NCBI RefSeq assembly: GCF_012027395.1
Contig: NZ_SNUJ01000001.1
Coordinates: 744,001-808,000, forward strand
DNA length: 64,000 nt
Direction: 5' to 3'
DNA from: Thermococcus sp. LS1
Lineage (GTDB): Archaea; Methanobacteriota_B; Thermococci; Thermococcales; Thermococcaceae
The notes beneath the pieces are model-generated. The model saw only the letters and a list, made by a program, of their open reading frames with translations, had not been told where the DNA came from and did no database searches. This document shows, in pieces, positions 18,771-27,953 of the stretch (positions are counted from its first letter, which is position 1; each line of letters opens with the position of its first letter). The position numbers were made by a program, and so were the translations under genes.

Positions 18771-21700
18771 TCACCTCTTTAGTAGGTCTTGTGCACCCGT
18801 CGGTCCCAGTATGGCGGTGGCGGTTTCATTGTCAATGAAGAAAGGCACCACGCTCAGGTCTCCTGTAAGAGCGCTGGTGCCGTATGAAATGCCCCAGACG
18901 CGGTAGCCTGTCTTTTTAGCTATCCTTCCAAAGTAGTAGTTGAGGAAGTAGTAGTCCACGCTACTTTGTCCCTCTTCTACGAGTATTCCAAAGTTGTTGA
19001 AGAGGTCAAAGAGCTTCTGGTCGTAGTCTGCGTTTGGAACCATAAAGCTGACCAGCCCGATGGGATAGTACTCATCGCCGTATTTTATTCCGAGTTCATC
19101 CTGCATCTTCTTTGCTAGCTGGAAGTAGCGGTCGTGATTGGTTACACTGTTTTCAAGGCGCTCAAAGAAGGACACTCCCTCGTATGTTCCAAAGTACCTC
19201 TGGCCGATTATACAGGATATCAATGGCTGGAGGTCGTAGGCGCGGGCGTCGTATGCTCCCTCGGTCTCTGGAGCGGATTCGATTCCGCTGCTTCCCACAT
19301 CTATGGGATCCACAGTGTAGTAGGGCATCCTGCCGATAACTATCCAGTCGAAGTATGCTGTGTTGAGAATGCTGCCCTGACTGTCTATGACTATCCCCAC
19401 TTTAACTGGAGAACTCACCTGCTTGTCCAGAGTGTAGGATACGCTCCTGGCGGTGCTATCGATGTCTTCAAAGCTGAGCTCTATGTTGGTAGCTCCTGGC
19501 CTGAACACAACCTGGTATCTGTGATAGTCGGATAGCACCGAGGTACTGCCGGATATTAAGCTGTTCCCCCAGTTCTCCAGAAGGGCAAGGGTGTCTCCTC
19601 CGTGATCCTCGTAGGATGGGTTGTCATCTATGAATTGAAGAGTGTCCTCTTCCATGATGGTCTGGGTACTTCCTGAGACCCTTGTTGTTGTATAGCTGAG
19701 GTATTCATCCGCCAGATACTTGCGGACAAAGATCCAGTCATACTCGCTAGGTCCGTTGGTCCACTGCTCGAGGCCGAGGGCGCGGTTGGCCAGGTTGTAT
19801 CCATTCCATCTGTTAAATGTGTAGAAGCTCTTCAGTTCCTTGTTTAGCCAGTCACTGAACTGGTATATCTTCGTCGAAGTGGGCGTGATGCGTACTTCAA
19901 TGTTGTTGAACGAGTTCATCGTGTACTCGGAGATTCCGTTGTCGTACCATCCGTACCATTCTCCGTTTAGTACATTGAAGTTCCAGAGGTATCCGAGCTG
20001 ATCTCCATAGTAGTTGATGTCCTCTATGCGCCCCCATCCAGAGGTGGGGTTTATGTTCCACATTATTCCAGGATTATCCACTAACTTTGCGCGGAAGTCT
20101 AGGATGTATGTGTTCGGGAATGTCTCAACTGTCCATATCCAGCTCTCAGCTGGCAGGTACAAGAGGCCATTGCTAACGCTGGGGTTTCCTGATGTGTGCC
20201 ACTTTGCGGTGTCCAGAGTGGTTCCGCTGAAATCGTCGAAGAACTCGAAGACTTTGCTTCCATCTCCCCTTGTGAGCGTGCCGGTGTTGTACCTGATGTA
20301 CACGGTAGTGGTGTAGTAGTAAATCCATCCTGTTATGCTCCATCCTCTACCAATGTAAGTGAGGTTGGCCTTTACCCATACCTGCGCCCCGTTTGAGTTC
20401 CAGTACTCTATCCAGAATGGCAGTGGATTCTGGAAGCTCTCGTCCGAATACACGGATATATTTGCCATATTTGTCGTTGGGTCGTAGTTTATGCCGCTTA
20501 TATTCGCGGCACTTAACCTTATCGGGATTTGGATGTTCGTGATGTCATATAACTGGGGTCCTTCGTAGTTTATCACGACCTTTAGGTAGTCTCCAGTCTG
20601 CTGGTACTCTGTGTAGTTAAACTCCAGCTCAACTCCACCGTCAAAGTCGAGACTGGTATATTCCGGTTTCATTCTGAACCTTACGAAGAATGTCCCGTCT
20701 ATCGCCTCTGCCGTCTGGAGGGCAAGCTTCTCTGTTCCCCCTGGAACTACGAGGTGACCGTTCCCATCGAGGTAAGCGTCCGCGAGATCGTTCCAAAGCA
20801 CGGGGTTGATGCTCGTTCCATCAAAGGTATCTATGAGCCAGAACAGGTACTCCTTATTGTAGCCGTCCGTTGCGTATGCGGGATCGTCTGTGAAGTAGAT
20901 GGTGTAATCTGTACCGCTTGCCTTGATCCACACCCAAACATATGTCGGGCCCCAGTACTCTATCCAGAACGGAACCTGAACGCAGGCTGTGTCGGACTTC
21001 TCGTATATCATCATCGAGGCTTCTTCGTCGGTGTGATAGATGTTGGGGAAGATACTAGTGGGAAGTTTAAGTAACACAAGGCTGCCATCGGGGAACTGGG
21101 GTATGGTGATGTTGACCCTCCATTTGTAGTTCAGACTGCACCAGTGAACTGATGATCCGATATCCCCAAAAACTAGGACTCCGATATCGTTGTCCTTGAA
21201 CACTAGCCTAGGTGAGAGAGGAACCCCCTTTAGGGTTGTGTTTACTATTACTGGCGCGGTAATTTTGTTAATATCCCCCGTGCGCAGCACATATCCGGTG
21301 GCGCCATCCCCGGGATAGTACTCACCGAAGAATATGAATCCCTCGCTCCAGGTTACGGAAGAATATTTGCCCAGAACGTGGTCGGTATCGCTGCTTCCGT
21401 TACCGTAAAGAACCTTTACGGGCCTTTCTATGAGCTCCGGGAAGGTGTACTCACACGGCTCTATCGAGCGGTAGTATCTTCCGTAGGTTAATGCTGAGAA
21501 GAGCGGGTCCTCGAGGTTTTCCAGTGTGATTATTGAGTACACGTATCCTTCCCTGGGTATCGGGCCGGTGTAAACAACCTTCCCTGCCGAATCGGATATG
21601 GTCACATCGTTTATCTTGGCCTTTATCACAATCCTGAATGAATCGAGGGGAGCAACGACCAGCTCAACATTCTGCCTCAGGAAATCAGCCCGCTCGGCAG

Positions 21701-22166
21701 AGCTCATGGCTCTTATCTGGGAGACGCTAATATTCGCTATCTTAAAGTCGTATCCCTGCTTCTGGAGCTCTGCTGACATGTTGCCGAGCCATCCAATGAT
21801 GGTCTGATCCTTCATGAGCTTATCAGAGTAGTTTTTCGCTATCTCATTGGCCTCTCCGAAAAGGACAAGGTCACGTATGGTCGCGTTCGCCATGTTGTCG
21901 GGGTTATTTGGGTCTAGAAAGTCACGCGTGTTTGCTATGTAGTCGACTATCGTGACTATAGCCCTCTTTCCGGATATCTCGAGAGTTCTCTGGAAGTCCA
22001 TCTCAACGTAGGATACTATCCTGTAAGTTTTTTCAATCTGTATCCTCTCGCTCTGGGAGATGATTATCTGTGATGATACGTCCTCATACGTCGCGAGAAG
22101 AAGCATAAGGGGGATTAGAAGAAGGATAACGGTGGAGTTAAGAACGAATGCGCGCCGCTTTCTCAT
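18771..22166 (-). CDS. Giant type IV pilin-like protein with two DUF2341 domains
   Basis: 1131 residues. The N-terminus MRKRRAFVLNSTVILLLIPLMLLL is a charged stretch followed by one long hydrophobic helix, the layout of an archaeal pilin-like anchor, though the usual Q residue after the cleavage site is missing. The ectodomain has two DUF2341-type beta modules (around residues 345-430 and 540-640; each with PFWIEYW...VWVKA) and further lectin-like beta sandwiches. Likely a surface tip or adhesin-like minor subunit. Its start overlaps the previous stop (TGATG), so it is cotranslated with the other pilin-like genes. Confidence 0.8.
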   Translation of the reverse strand: MRKRRAFVLNSTVILLLIPLMLLLATYEDVSSQIIISQSERIQIEKTYRIVSYVEMDFQRTLEISGKRAIVTIVDYIANTRDFLDPNNPDNMANATIRDLVLFGEANEIAKNYSDKLMKDQTIIGWLGNMSAELQKQGYDFKIANISVSQIRAMSSAERADFLRQNVELVVAPLDSFRIVIKAKINDVTISDSAGKVVYTGPIPREGYVYSIITLENLEDPLFSALTYGRYYRSIEPCEYTFPELIERPVKVLYGNGSSDTDHVLGKYSSVTWSEGFIFFGEYYPGDGATGYVLRTGDINKITAPVIVNTTLKGVPLSPRLVFKDNDIGVLVFGDIGSSVHWCSLNYKWRVNITIPQFPDGSLVLLKLPTSIFPNIYHTDEEASMMIYEKSDTACVQVPFWIEYWGPTYVWVWIKASGTDYTIYFTDDPAYATDGYNKEYLFWLIDTFDGTSINPVLWNDLADAYLDGNGHLVVPGGTEKLALQTAEAIDGTFFVRFRMKPEYTSLDFDGGVELEFNYTEYQQTGDYLKVVINYEGPQLYDITNIQIPIRLSAANISGINYDPTTNMANISVYSDESFQNPLPFWIEYWNSNGAQVWVKANLTYIGRGWSITGWIYYYTTTVYIRYNTGTLTRGDGSKVFEFFDDFSGTTLDTAKWHTSGNPSVSNGLLYLPAESWIWTVETFPNTYILDFRAKLVDNPGIMWNINPTSGWGRIEDINYYGDQLGYLWNFNVLNGEWYGWYDNGISEYTMNSFNNIEVRITPTSTKIYQFSDWLNKELKSFYTFNRWNGYNLANRALGLEQWTNGPSEYDWIFVRKYLADEYLSYTTTRVSGSTQTIMEEDTLQFIDDNPSYEDHGGDTLALLENWGNSLISGSTSVLSDYHRYQVVFRPGATNIELSFEDIDSTARSVSYTLDKQVSSPVKVGIVIDSQGSILNTAYFDWIVIGRMPYYTVDPIDVGSSGIESAPETEGAYDARAYDLQPLISCIIGQRYFGTYEGVSFFERLENSVTNHDRYFQLAKKMQDELGIKYGDEYYPIGLVSFMVPNADYDQKLFDLFNNFGILVEEGQSSVDYYFLNYYFGRIAKKTGYRVWGISYGTSALTGDLSVVPFFIDNETATAILGPTGAQDLLKR

Positions 22167-24265
22167 CAGTCTTCCCTCCAGATCCTTAGGGTTATTGTTA
22201 TCGGTTCAAAGAGACCCGGAATGTTGCCCATGGAAACGAAGACTATGTTGACAGTTGGGGGCAGCTTTATCAGTATCGGGTTAGTCTGGGTTCCATCGCC
22301 GCCGAGATTGCGGAAGAGCCTTATTATCGCGTCGTCAACGGCGTATCGCTCCATTCCATCGAGGAGATCCTGGGCGGTGACATCACAGTATGGGGCATCT
22401 CCTGCGGTAACGTAATGCGGAGAGCTGTCTCCGGTCCAGTAGTAGGTGATGTTGTATCCGGAACAGCCGCTCCTCAGGAGTTCTGGGAAGACGTTACCGT
22501 ATCCAGCAAAACCCTGAATAACGTAGGTTAGTTCTCCGTCTCCATTGCTTGGCTGGAGGTAGTATCCCTCCCCAAGGCTTATCGTTAGGGTGTTGATTCC
22601 AGGGGCTATTGCATTTGGGAGAGGGTGGTATTCATAGTCATAGCTGTTTCTTGTGTATCCAATCCTTGCGAGTGCGTATATGAACGGATTGGGGGGATGC
22701 TGGTAGATGTATGTGGGATCTATCAATGGATTGTCAATCCTGATAGACTGATCCGGCTGGCCGTAGTTCGTGTAGTATAGCCACGGAAACTGGAACTTTA
22801 CCCAGAGGGGGGTAACACCCTGGGGAACATCGAAGCTGATTGTTATATACCTGCTCCAATCCAGATTCGGAAGCGTTATCGGTTCGGTTATGTCGATGGT
22901 GTAAGAAGTGAGCAGCACGCCGGGTGTGTAGTCCGCATAAACAAAGGATTCATTGCCTATGAGGTGGATGTTTGGAACGTACTCAGTATTCTCATCGCCT
23001 GCCCTGACTATTATCGTGGTATATCTGCTTGAGATGTGGGTATAGTTGTACCCAGCGTTTTCAAGGGCAGTTGCTATGGTGGTGTTGTCCCAGTAGCACA
23101 CCTTCGTCATCGTGGTGGCGTTATACTGGCACGGTGCGCTTAGAGGTATAGGTATTTCTTCGTTGAACATGAACGATAATGAGACTGGAGTCTGAGCGGA
23201 AACGTTTCCAACGGCGATCTGAATACTAAGGGCATTAAGTTTTCCAGGGATGAAGAGATATTTCCACGCTGTTATTCCGTGTTTGGCCGTAACGTCCTCG
23301 AAATAGAACCTGTCGTTAAATTTAAGCGTGGAGGGAATTGATGTGGTATACTTTATCTTAATGTATTGGGCACCGTCTTCACCGCCATCGTATCCGCTCT
23401 TGTAGACCCTTACTTCGAATACGTTGGTCTCCCCGGGTTTGAAGTTCTCTATTAACTCCAGTCCTCCGGATGGGTCAGTATCCACGAGCTTTTCGTTGTT
23501 GTCAACGTACCCTGACCATATGAGTTGGCCATTAAGATAGACCTCATAGTTAGAACCGACCCATGCCGGCTCAAGGAACCAAGTTATTTCCTGAATTTCG
23601 GCATCCTTTGGAATAGCATCCGCGGGAATTATGTATTTTATTATGACGGCGTCATCTTGGTTATCCGTTCTTGCATATATGTATCCTCCCCTGGCTGTGT
23701 AGGTGTTTTCCTTGCTTCCTAGCTTGTTGAGAAACGCCCTCGCCATGTATCCCCTTGGGGTCTGGTTGTAGGCGTAGCCGCTCAGTATGAGTGTTGCAGG
23801 GGTCACGTCCGAGGCCGTTGAATAGTTGGCTCCAGTCTTTCTTAGATATGGGCTTGTGTAGTTGTTTATCATGAGTTCATAGTTGTAGTCCGTTAAGGTG
23901 TTGTTGAGGACGTAGCCCATTATTACCTCCGCTTTGTGCTTGAGATTTGCCTCCGGAAAAACCGGGGCGGTTGCCCAGTACGTTGCCACAATGTCAATCG
24001 GGGACATATCTGGAGTTACAAGCGTTGTGTTGAGAGTCCCATCGCTTATCCACTCTTCGAGCTTCTCGGGTGGAACGAGCTCCCTAAGGGGAAGGGTTCT
24101 GAACATGGTCAGGGTATCTTCTGCTACATATTTGGATTGGGAGCGCATATATGTGGAGTAAACTTGGGCACTTGTGTTAATCTGGCTTATACTAACTACA
24201 AACATTGTTACGAGCAGGAGCGCAAGTATTGCGTCAAGTGTGAATATAAAGCCCCGTCTCTTCAT
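22166..24265 (-). CDS. Large type IV pilin-like protein
   Basis: 699 residues. N-terminus MKRRGFIFTLDAILALLLVT gives a basic head, a Gly at the expected prepilin cleavage site and a long hydrophobic helix. The ectodomain is rich in Asn-x-Ser/Thr and Tyr, as in S-layer-associated glycoproteins, with many beta-rich stretches (EVYLNGQLIWSGYVDN, NVFEVRVYKSGYDGG). Function unknown; predicted minor pilin or surface protein. Start overlaps the end of the previous gene (ATGA). Confidence 0.8.
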   Translation of the reverse strand: MKRRGFIFTLDAILALLLVTMFVVSISQINTSAQVYSTYMRSQSKYVAEDTLTMFRTLPLRELVPPEKLEEWISDGTLNTTLVTPDMSPIDIVATYWATAPVFPEANLKHKAEVIMGYVLNNTLTDYNYELMINNYTSPYLRKTGANYSTASDVTPATLILSGYAYNQTPRGYMARAFLNKLGSKENTYTARGGYIYARTDNQDDAVIIKYIIPADAIPKDAEIQEITWFLEPAWVGSNYEVYLNGQLIWSGYVDNNEKLVDTDPSGGLELIENFKPGETNVFEVRVYKSGYDGGEDGAQYIKIKYTTSIPSTLKFNDRFYFEDVTAKHGITAWKYLFIPGKLNALSIQIAVGNVSAQTPVSLSFMFNEEIPIPLSAPCQYNATTMTKVCYWDNTTIATALENAGYNYTHISSRYTTIIVRAGDENTEYVPNIHLIGNESFVYADYTPGVLLTSYTIDITEPITLPNLDWSRYITISFDVPQGVTPLWVKFQFPWLYYTNYGQPDQSIRIDNPLIDPTYIYQHPPNPFIYALARIGYTRNSYDYEYHPLPNAIAPGINTLTISLGEGYYLQPSNGDGELTYVIQGFAGYGNVFPELLRSGCSGYNITYYWTGDSSPHYVTAGDAPYCDVTAQDLLDGMERYAVDDAIIRLFRNLGGDGTQTNPILIKLPPTVNIVFVSMGNIPGLFEPITITLRIWRED

Positions 24266-25752
24266 GAGTCATCCCACACCCACAGCTTTAACACAGCGAG
24301 GCTCGCCTGAGGCTTCATTATTGTCTTGATTCCATTCAGATCCGTTATCTCAACTTGGTCAATGTCTCTCATCTCGTACACCCAAACGTAGATGTCTAGG
24401 CTCTCGCCCTGTTTTATCTGGGTAAGGAACTCCTTCCACTGGACTATCACGTAATCCGGACTTCCGGAGGTGTAGGACTTAACGTATGTCTTCCCATTGA
24501 TGGTCTGATTGATAATGAGCTGTATGTTGGAATCGACAGAGGCTTTGTAGGCGGCCAAGACAGAATAGCCCGAGATGTTCGTTCCCCTCATCCATGCCAC
24601 CATGACAATGTAGCCGGTATCGTTGAACCCTACCTTGAGGGCCATATAGTCGGGAATCGGGGTGTAAATACTTCCAACATAGAGCTCTTTTGGTAGACCA
24701 TTTGGTGTCACTGTGTAGCTTCTGTTGTATATCATCTTGGTCATCGGAACCCTTCTCTCGGTGTAGGTTATCCACGGAGAACGGTTCATTGAGGTCCGGA
24801 TTATGCTGGAATCTTCCACAAAGGTGCCGTTTATCATCGTCATGTTATAGTCAGCGTCAACGACCTTGGTAGCATAGATGTACCTTATGGTAAGGTTGGT
24901 TGAGTAAACTCCACCCTGCTGTCCCCACCAGATAACACCGTCCCACGTGGTGGAAACTTCCAGGCCCTCTCTGTGGTAGGGTAGCCATAGCTGGTACCCA
25001 CCATTCTCGAGGGGGGTCCATCCAATTGGAAGCCATCCTGAATCAACCCGCACGTATACAGTTGAACCCGCCGGGATCGTGACTATTTCTTTTGGTCCTC
25101 CAGCTGCCTGCCCTGCTGGTATAGAGTACACCACATTGACATCCTCGGTAATCTTGAAGGTGAATATCTCTCCGGCACTCATGTTCATAACGTACTGGAT
25201 ATTCCCAACACCGGGGAAGTCCTCTCTCAGGGGTGAAGCCCACGGGACCACTATTGAGAGTCCATATGCGTAGCCAGGTCTGGTAGTGAGTGAGAAATGC
25301 CTCCCCTCAGTCAGCTCGACTGAACCTTCTATTTGTGGGGGTATAACGGTAACGTTGCCGATAATCTCAACCCTAGTCAGGTAAAATCCAAGCGTGAAAT
25401 CCTTACCCATGCTCAAATTGGCAAGGGCACTCCTAATCGTTGGGTCATTATCATTAACAGCCTTGTTCAAGGCCTCTATTTTTAGATAGTCAATGGTATT
25501 GGGATATCTGCTGTTCTCGAGGCCTAGATAAACAAGGTTTGATGGGTCGCTCTCCCAGTTGCCTGGAGTTCCGGGGTTTTTCACTACGATATCGAGCATG
25601 TTGTCTCCGATATTGGCCCTTTCGTACCAGCCCAGCATGGTAGTTATATCATCTTTTAGCGCACTGGATGTGCTGATTATCATTCCCAGTATGAGTATAA
25701 CTATGACCAATGAGAGCATCGCGTCAAAGGAAAGCAGCTGACCTCGCCTCAT
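24262..25752 (-). CDS. Type IV pilin-like protein
   Basis: 496 residues. N-terminus MRRGQLLSFDAMLSLVIVIL shows a class III-like signal (RRG|Q) and a hydrophobic helix, then an extracellular domain rich in N-glycosylation sites (NMSAGEIF, NRSYTV, NISGYS, NQTINGK). The D in SFDAML takes the place of the conserved Glu5 of pilins. Between two other pilin-like genes with four-base overlaps on both sides. No recognised domain in the ectodomain. Confidence 0.8.
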   Translation of the reverse strand: MRRGQLLSFDAMLSLVIVILILGMIISTSSALKDDITTMLGWYERANIGDNMLDIVVKNPGTPGNWESDPSNLVYLGLENSRYPNTIDYLKIEALNKAVNDNDPTIRSALANLSMGKDFTLGFYLTRVEIIGNVTVIPPQIEGSVELTEGRHFSLTTRPGYAYGLSIVVPWASPLREDFPGVGNIQYVMNMSAGEIFTFKITEDVNVVYSIPAGQAAGGPKEIVTIPAGSTVYVRVDSGWLPIGWTPLENGGYQLWLPYHREGLEVSTTWDGVIWWGQQGGVYSTNLTIRYIYATKVVDADYNMTMINGTFVEDSSIIRTSMNRSPWITYTERRVPMTKMIYNRSYTVTPNGLPKELYVGSIYTPIPDYMALKVGFNDTGYIVMVAWMRGTNISGYSVLAAYKASVDSNIQLIINQTINGKTYVKSYTSGSPDYVIVQWKEFLTQIKQGESLDIYVWVYEMRDIDQVEITDLNGIKTIMKPQASLAVLKLWVWDDS

Positions 25753-26222
25753 TTTCTCACCACATCCACGTTTATCTCAACCTCTTCTCCACCAAAATAC
25801 AGCTTGCCTCCGCTCAGCTGGACGTTTGTGTTTGAGGCAAGGTCATTGACTATGTACTGCTTTATGTTGGCCTCCAGGGTTGCTTCGGGGACGGCACTCC
25901 CCGAGTACGTTATGATGATATTGACCTGTATCTTGCTATCCAGCTCGTTCATGCTAATGGAGGTGAGCTGGAATGTGTGGTAAGTGTAGTTGTCGGCCTT
26001 TATTATTTCGTTCAGGGGAGCGTAGCCAGCTTCGTTGATCATAACCCCGGTGTTTATGTATGCACAGGCACTGGATGCAGAGTTCCTTACGTAAACAACC
26101 AGTGAGGTGTCCCTGTTCTCATTCAGGTAGGGAGGTACTATTATCAGAATTCCCGTGAGGATTATGGCGACTATGAAGAGGGTCTCAATCGCGGTTTGAG
26201 CCCTACGACGAGATACCGACAT
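25749..26222 (-). CDS. Small type IV pilin-like protein
   Basis: 157 residues. MSVSRRRAQTAIETLFIVAIIL: cleavage after RRRA, then Q and a Glu at position 5 of the mature chain (QTAIE), the best match here to the class III archaeal pilin rule. A single helix precedes a small extracellular domain with repeated beta strands (KIQVNIIITYSG...LYFGGEEVEINVDV). Starts inside the end of the previous gene (20-base overlap). Probably a structural pilin subunit. Confidence 0.82.
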   Translation of the reverse strand: MSVSRRRAQTAIETLFIVAIILTGILIIVPPYLNENRDTSLVVYVRNSASSACAYINTGVMINEAGYAPLNEIIKADNYTYHTFQLTSISMNELDSKIQVNIIITYSGSAVPEATLEANIKQYIVNDLASNTNVQLSGGKLYFGGEEVEINVDVVRK

Positions 26223-26646
26223 ACAGCCTTCCCTCCGCCTCGTTGTACGTTGCCACTATCTGGAATTCTCTATCCGCCTCTGTGAGGGTGACTGAACTCT
26301 CCCTGTAAATTGGCACGGGACTGTTCTGGATGACGAGGTACTTTCTCCCAGCTATTGTGGCGTTTATCATGATGGTATCGTTGGATGGTACGAGTGTAAT
26401 CGTAACTTTGTCGCCTGAATCGAGGTTCATGGGAAGTTCTTTCCTCACACTGAAGCCATCTCCTGCGGCGTAAACTTTTACAACCGAATCTCTCATGTCT
26501 ATTGAGAATGCTTTGAGCTTTGCAGCCTCATTGAAGGTCTCGGCGTGGGTTGTCTCGCTACTGGCAATATAAACTAGGTTAACCATTGTTAAGGTTATCA
26601 GAGTAACCGCAAAGAGGAAGTCAATGCTTATCTGTCCCCTCTTCAT
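26203..26646 (-). CDS. Small type IV pilin-like protein
   Basis: 147 residues. MKRGQISIDFLFAVTLITLTM: KRG|QISID fits the QxSxEF-type class III signal peptide with Asp in place of Glu. One membrane helix, then a beta-rich ectodomain ending GRLYVGISS. Two bases after the upstream pilin gene. Confidence 0.83.
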   Translation of the reverse strand: MKRGQISIDFLFAVTLITLTMVNLVYIASSETTHAETFNEAAKLKAFSIDMRDSVVKVYAAGDGFSVRKELPMNLDSGDKVTITLVPSNDTIMINATIAGRKYLVIQNSPVPIYRESSVTLTEADREFQIVATYNEAEGRLYVGISS

Positions 26647-26648
26647 GT

Positions 26649-27284
26649 TCAGTCACCAGGATTAATGTTTATTCTCAGCTCGCCCTTCGTGGAATCAAAC
26701 GTCCAGCTGTTGGGATTGTCGGGGTTCCACTCGACGACTATCTTCAGGGTCGCGGGGAGGTCATCGGGGTCTATCTCCAGGCCGTAAATGGTATCCGCGC
26801 CAATAGTGATGCTTCCCAGGGGGGACCATATGGACGGGTTATCGTACAGCACCGCCTGATACATCGACCTGCTCCAGAATATGTTCTTATCTCCACCACT
26901 AAGAACGAGGTTAAAGCCCGTGCCAGTGACAGTGACGTAAGTGCCGTTGCCGTCACTGCTGTAGTTGCCGTAGGTTATGAACACCTTTGGATTCTCCACG
27001 TTCAGACTCTTCTCAAGCATTCCGGAGTCCTTCAGGTAAGTTAGCTTGACGTAGGTGGTGGACTTGGCACCGGGTCCCTGGGCATAGACTTGGCTTATCG
27101 TGTTGGAAACGGCATTGGCGAGGTTCTTCTCCTCAAGACTTACCTGAATACGGAGAGTTTCGGTTGAAGTTGAACCTTCTCGGAAAGTAACGTTGTTCAC
27201 AGAGTAAAGTAACAGTATAAGCATTATACCGAATATGAGCATAAACTCCAGTGAAACCTGGCCACGCCTCGCTTTTTTCATCAT
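26649..27284 (-). CDS. Type IV pilin-like protein with class III signal peptide
   Basis: 211 residues. MMKKARRGQVSLEFMLIFGI is a textbook archaeal class III signal: RRG|QVSLEF, processed by an EppA/FlaK-type peptidase. Ectodomain with NYSSDGNGTYVTVTGTGFNL and a C-terminal KIVVEWNPDNP strand pattern. First of six successive pilin-like genes. Either of two adjacent ATG codons may be the start. No ATPase or TadC-like platform gene lies in this window, so the secretion motor must be elsewhere. Confidence 0.87.
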   Translation of the reverse strand: MMKKARRGQVSLEFMLIFGIMLILLLYSVNNVTFREGSTSTETLRIQVSLEEKNLANAVSNTISQVYAQGPGAKSTTYVKLTYLKDSGMLEKSLNVENPKVFITYGNYSSDGNGTYVTVTGTGFNLVLSGGDKNIFWSRSMYQAVLYDNPSIWSPLGSITIGADTIYGLEIDPDDLPATLKIVVEWNPDNPNSWTFDSTKGELRININPGD

Positions 27285-27323
27285 ACATTCTCCCCTCAGT
27301 ATTGATATGGTGTGAACATCTAT

Positions 27324-27953
27324 TTAATGGTTACTCTCGGATTTTTCAGCTTTTACTACCGCAAAAAGGCCCGTTCCGACTTTTCTGGTTGCAACTCCGA
27401 AATAATCGCCGCTGAATATCTTGAACTTGTACCTTTCGGGGGGCAAGGAATGCTTCTCCACAAGTTCAGTCAGCTCATCGATGAAGAACTGGGTGAGCTC
27501 GTAGTAAATCAGGTCGAGCTTCTCTTTAGTGTAGTCCCTGATGAAGAGAATCACGGGCAGCATCGCGAGGCCGAGGATGAAGTAGGGCTGTTTTAGCAGC
27601 AGGGAGGCCGCTGCCGTGGCTGCAATGAGGCCTCCTACGACGGCGTATGCTGCTTTTTCCTTTTTCTTTATCCCCTTGATTTCCTTCACCTTTTCTTCCC
27701 AGATGTCCAGAAGCGCCGGATTGTAGAAATCAAAGGCGGTGTGACGCTTTCCCTTGGCTATTCTTTCTCTTATCAGGTCGTCCCAGTCATCCCTGTAATA
27801 GATGACCTCTCCATGGAGCTTGGCCCTTTCGGCATCGAGAGAGGAGATTATCCTGATTATGTCCTCGGCGCTTTCGTGGGCTATGTGTGCGTAAACCTCC
27901 TTTTCGTCGAGCTCCAGCGCGACCTCGACAGAGTCCTTTATTGGCTCGGTCAT
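27324..27953 (-). CDS. Membrane protein encoded between CetZ and pilin genes
   Basis: 209 residues. N-terminal polar domain (acidic; SAEDIIRIISSLDAERAKLHG), a hydrophobic hairpin at about 100-137 (AAYAVVGGLIAATAAASLLL...FILGLAMLPVILFI) and a cytoplasmic C-terminal domain. Family not recognised. Start overlaps the CetZ stop (ATGA), so its product may bring CetZ or the pilins to the membrane; that is inference from position. Confidence 0.8.
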   Translation of the reverse strand: MTEPIKDSVEVALELDEKEVYAHIAHESAEDIIRIISSLDAERAKLHGEVIYYRDDWDDLIRERIAKGKRHTAFDFYNPALLDIWEEKVKEIKGIKKKEKAAYAVVGGLIAATAAASLLLKQPYFILGLAMLPVILFIRDYTKEKLDLIYYELTQFFIDELTELVEKHSLPPERYKFKIFSGDYFGVATRKVGTGLFAVVKAEKSESNH

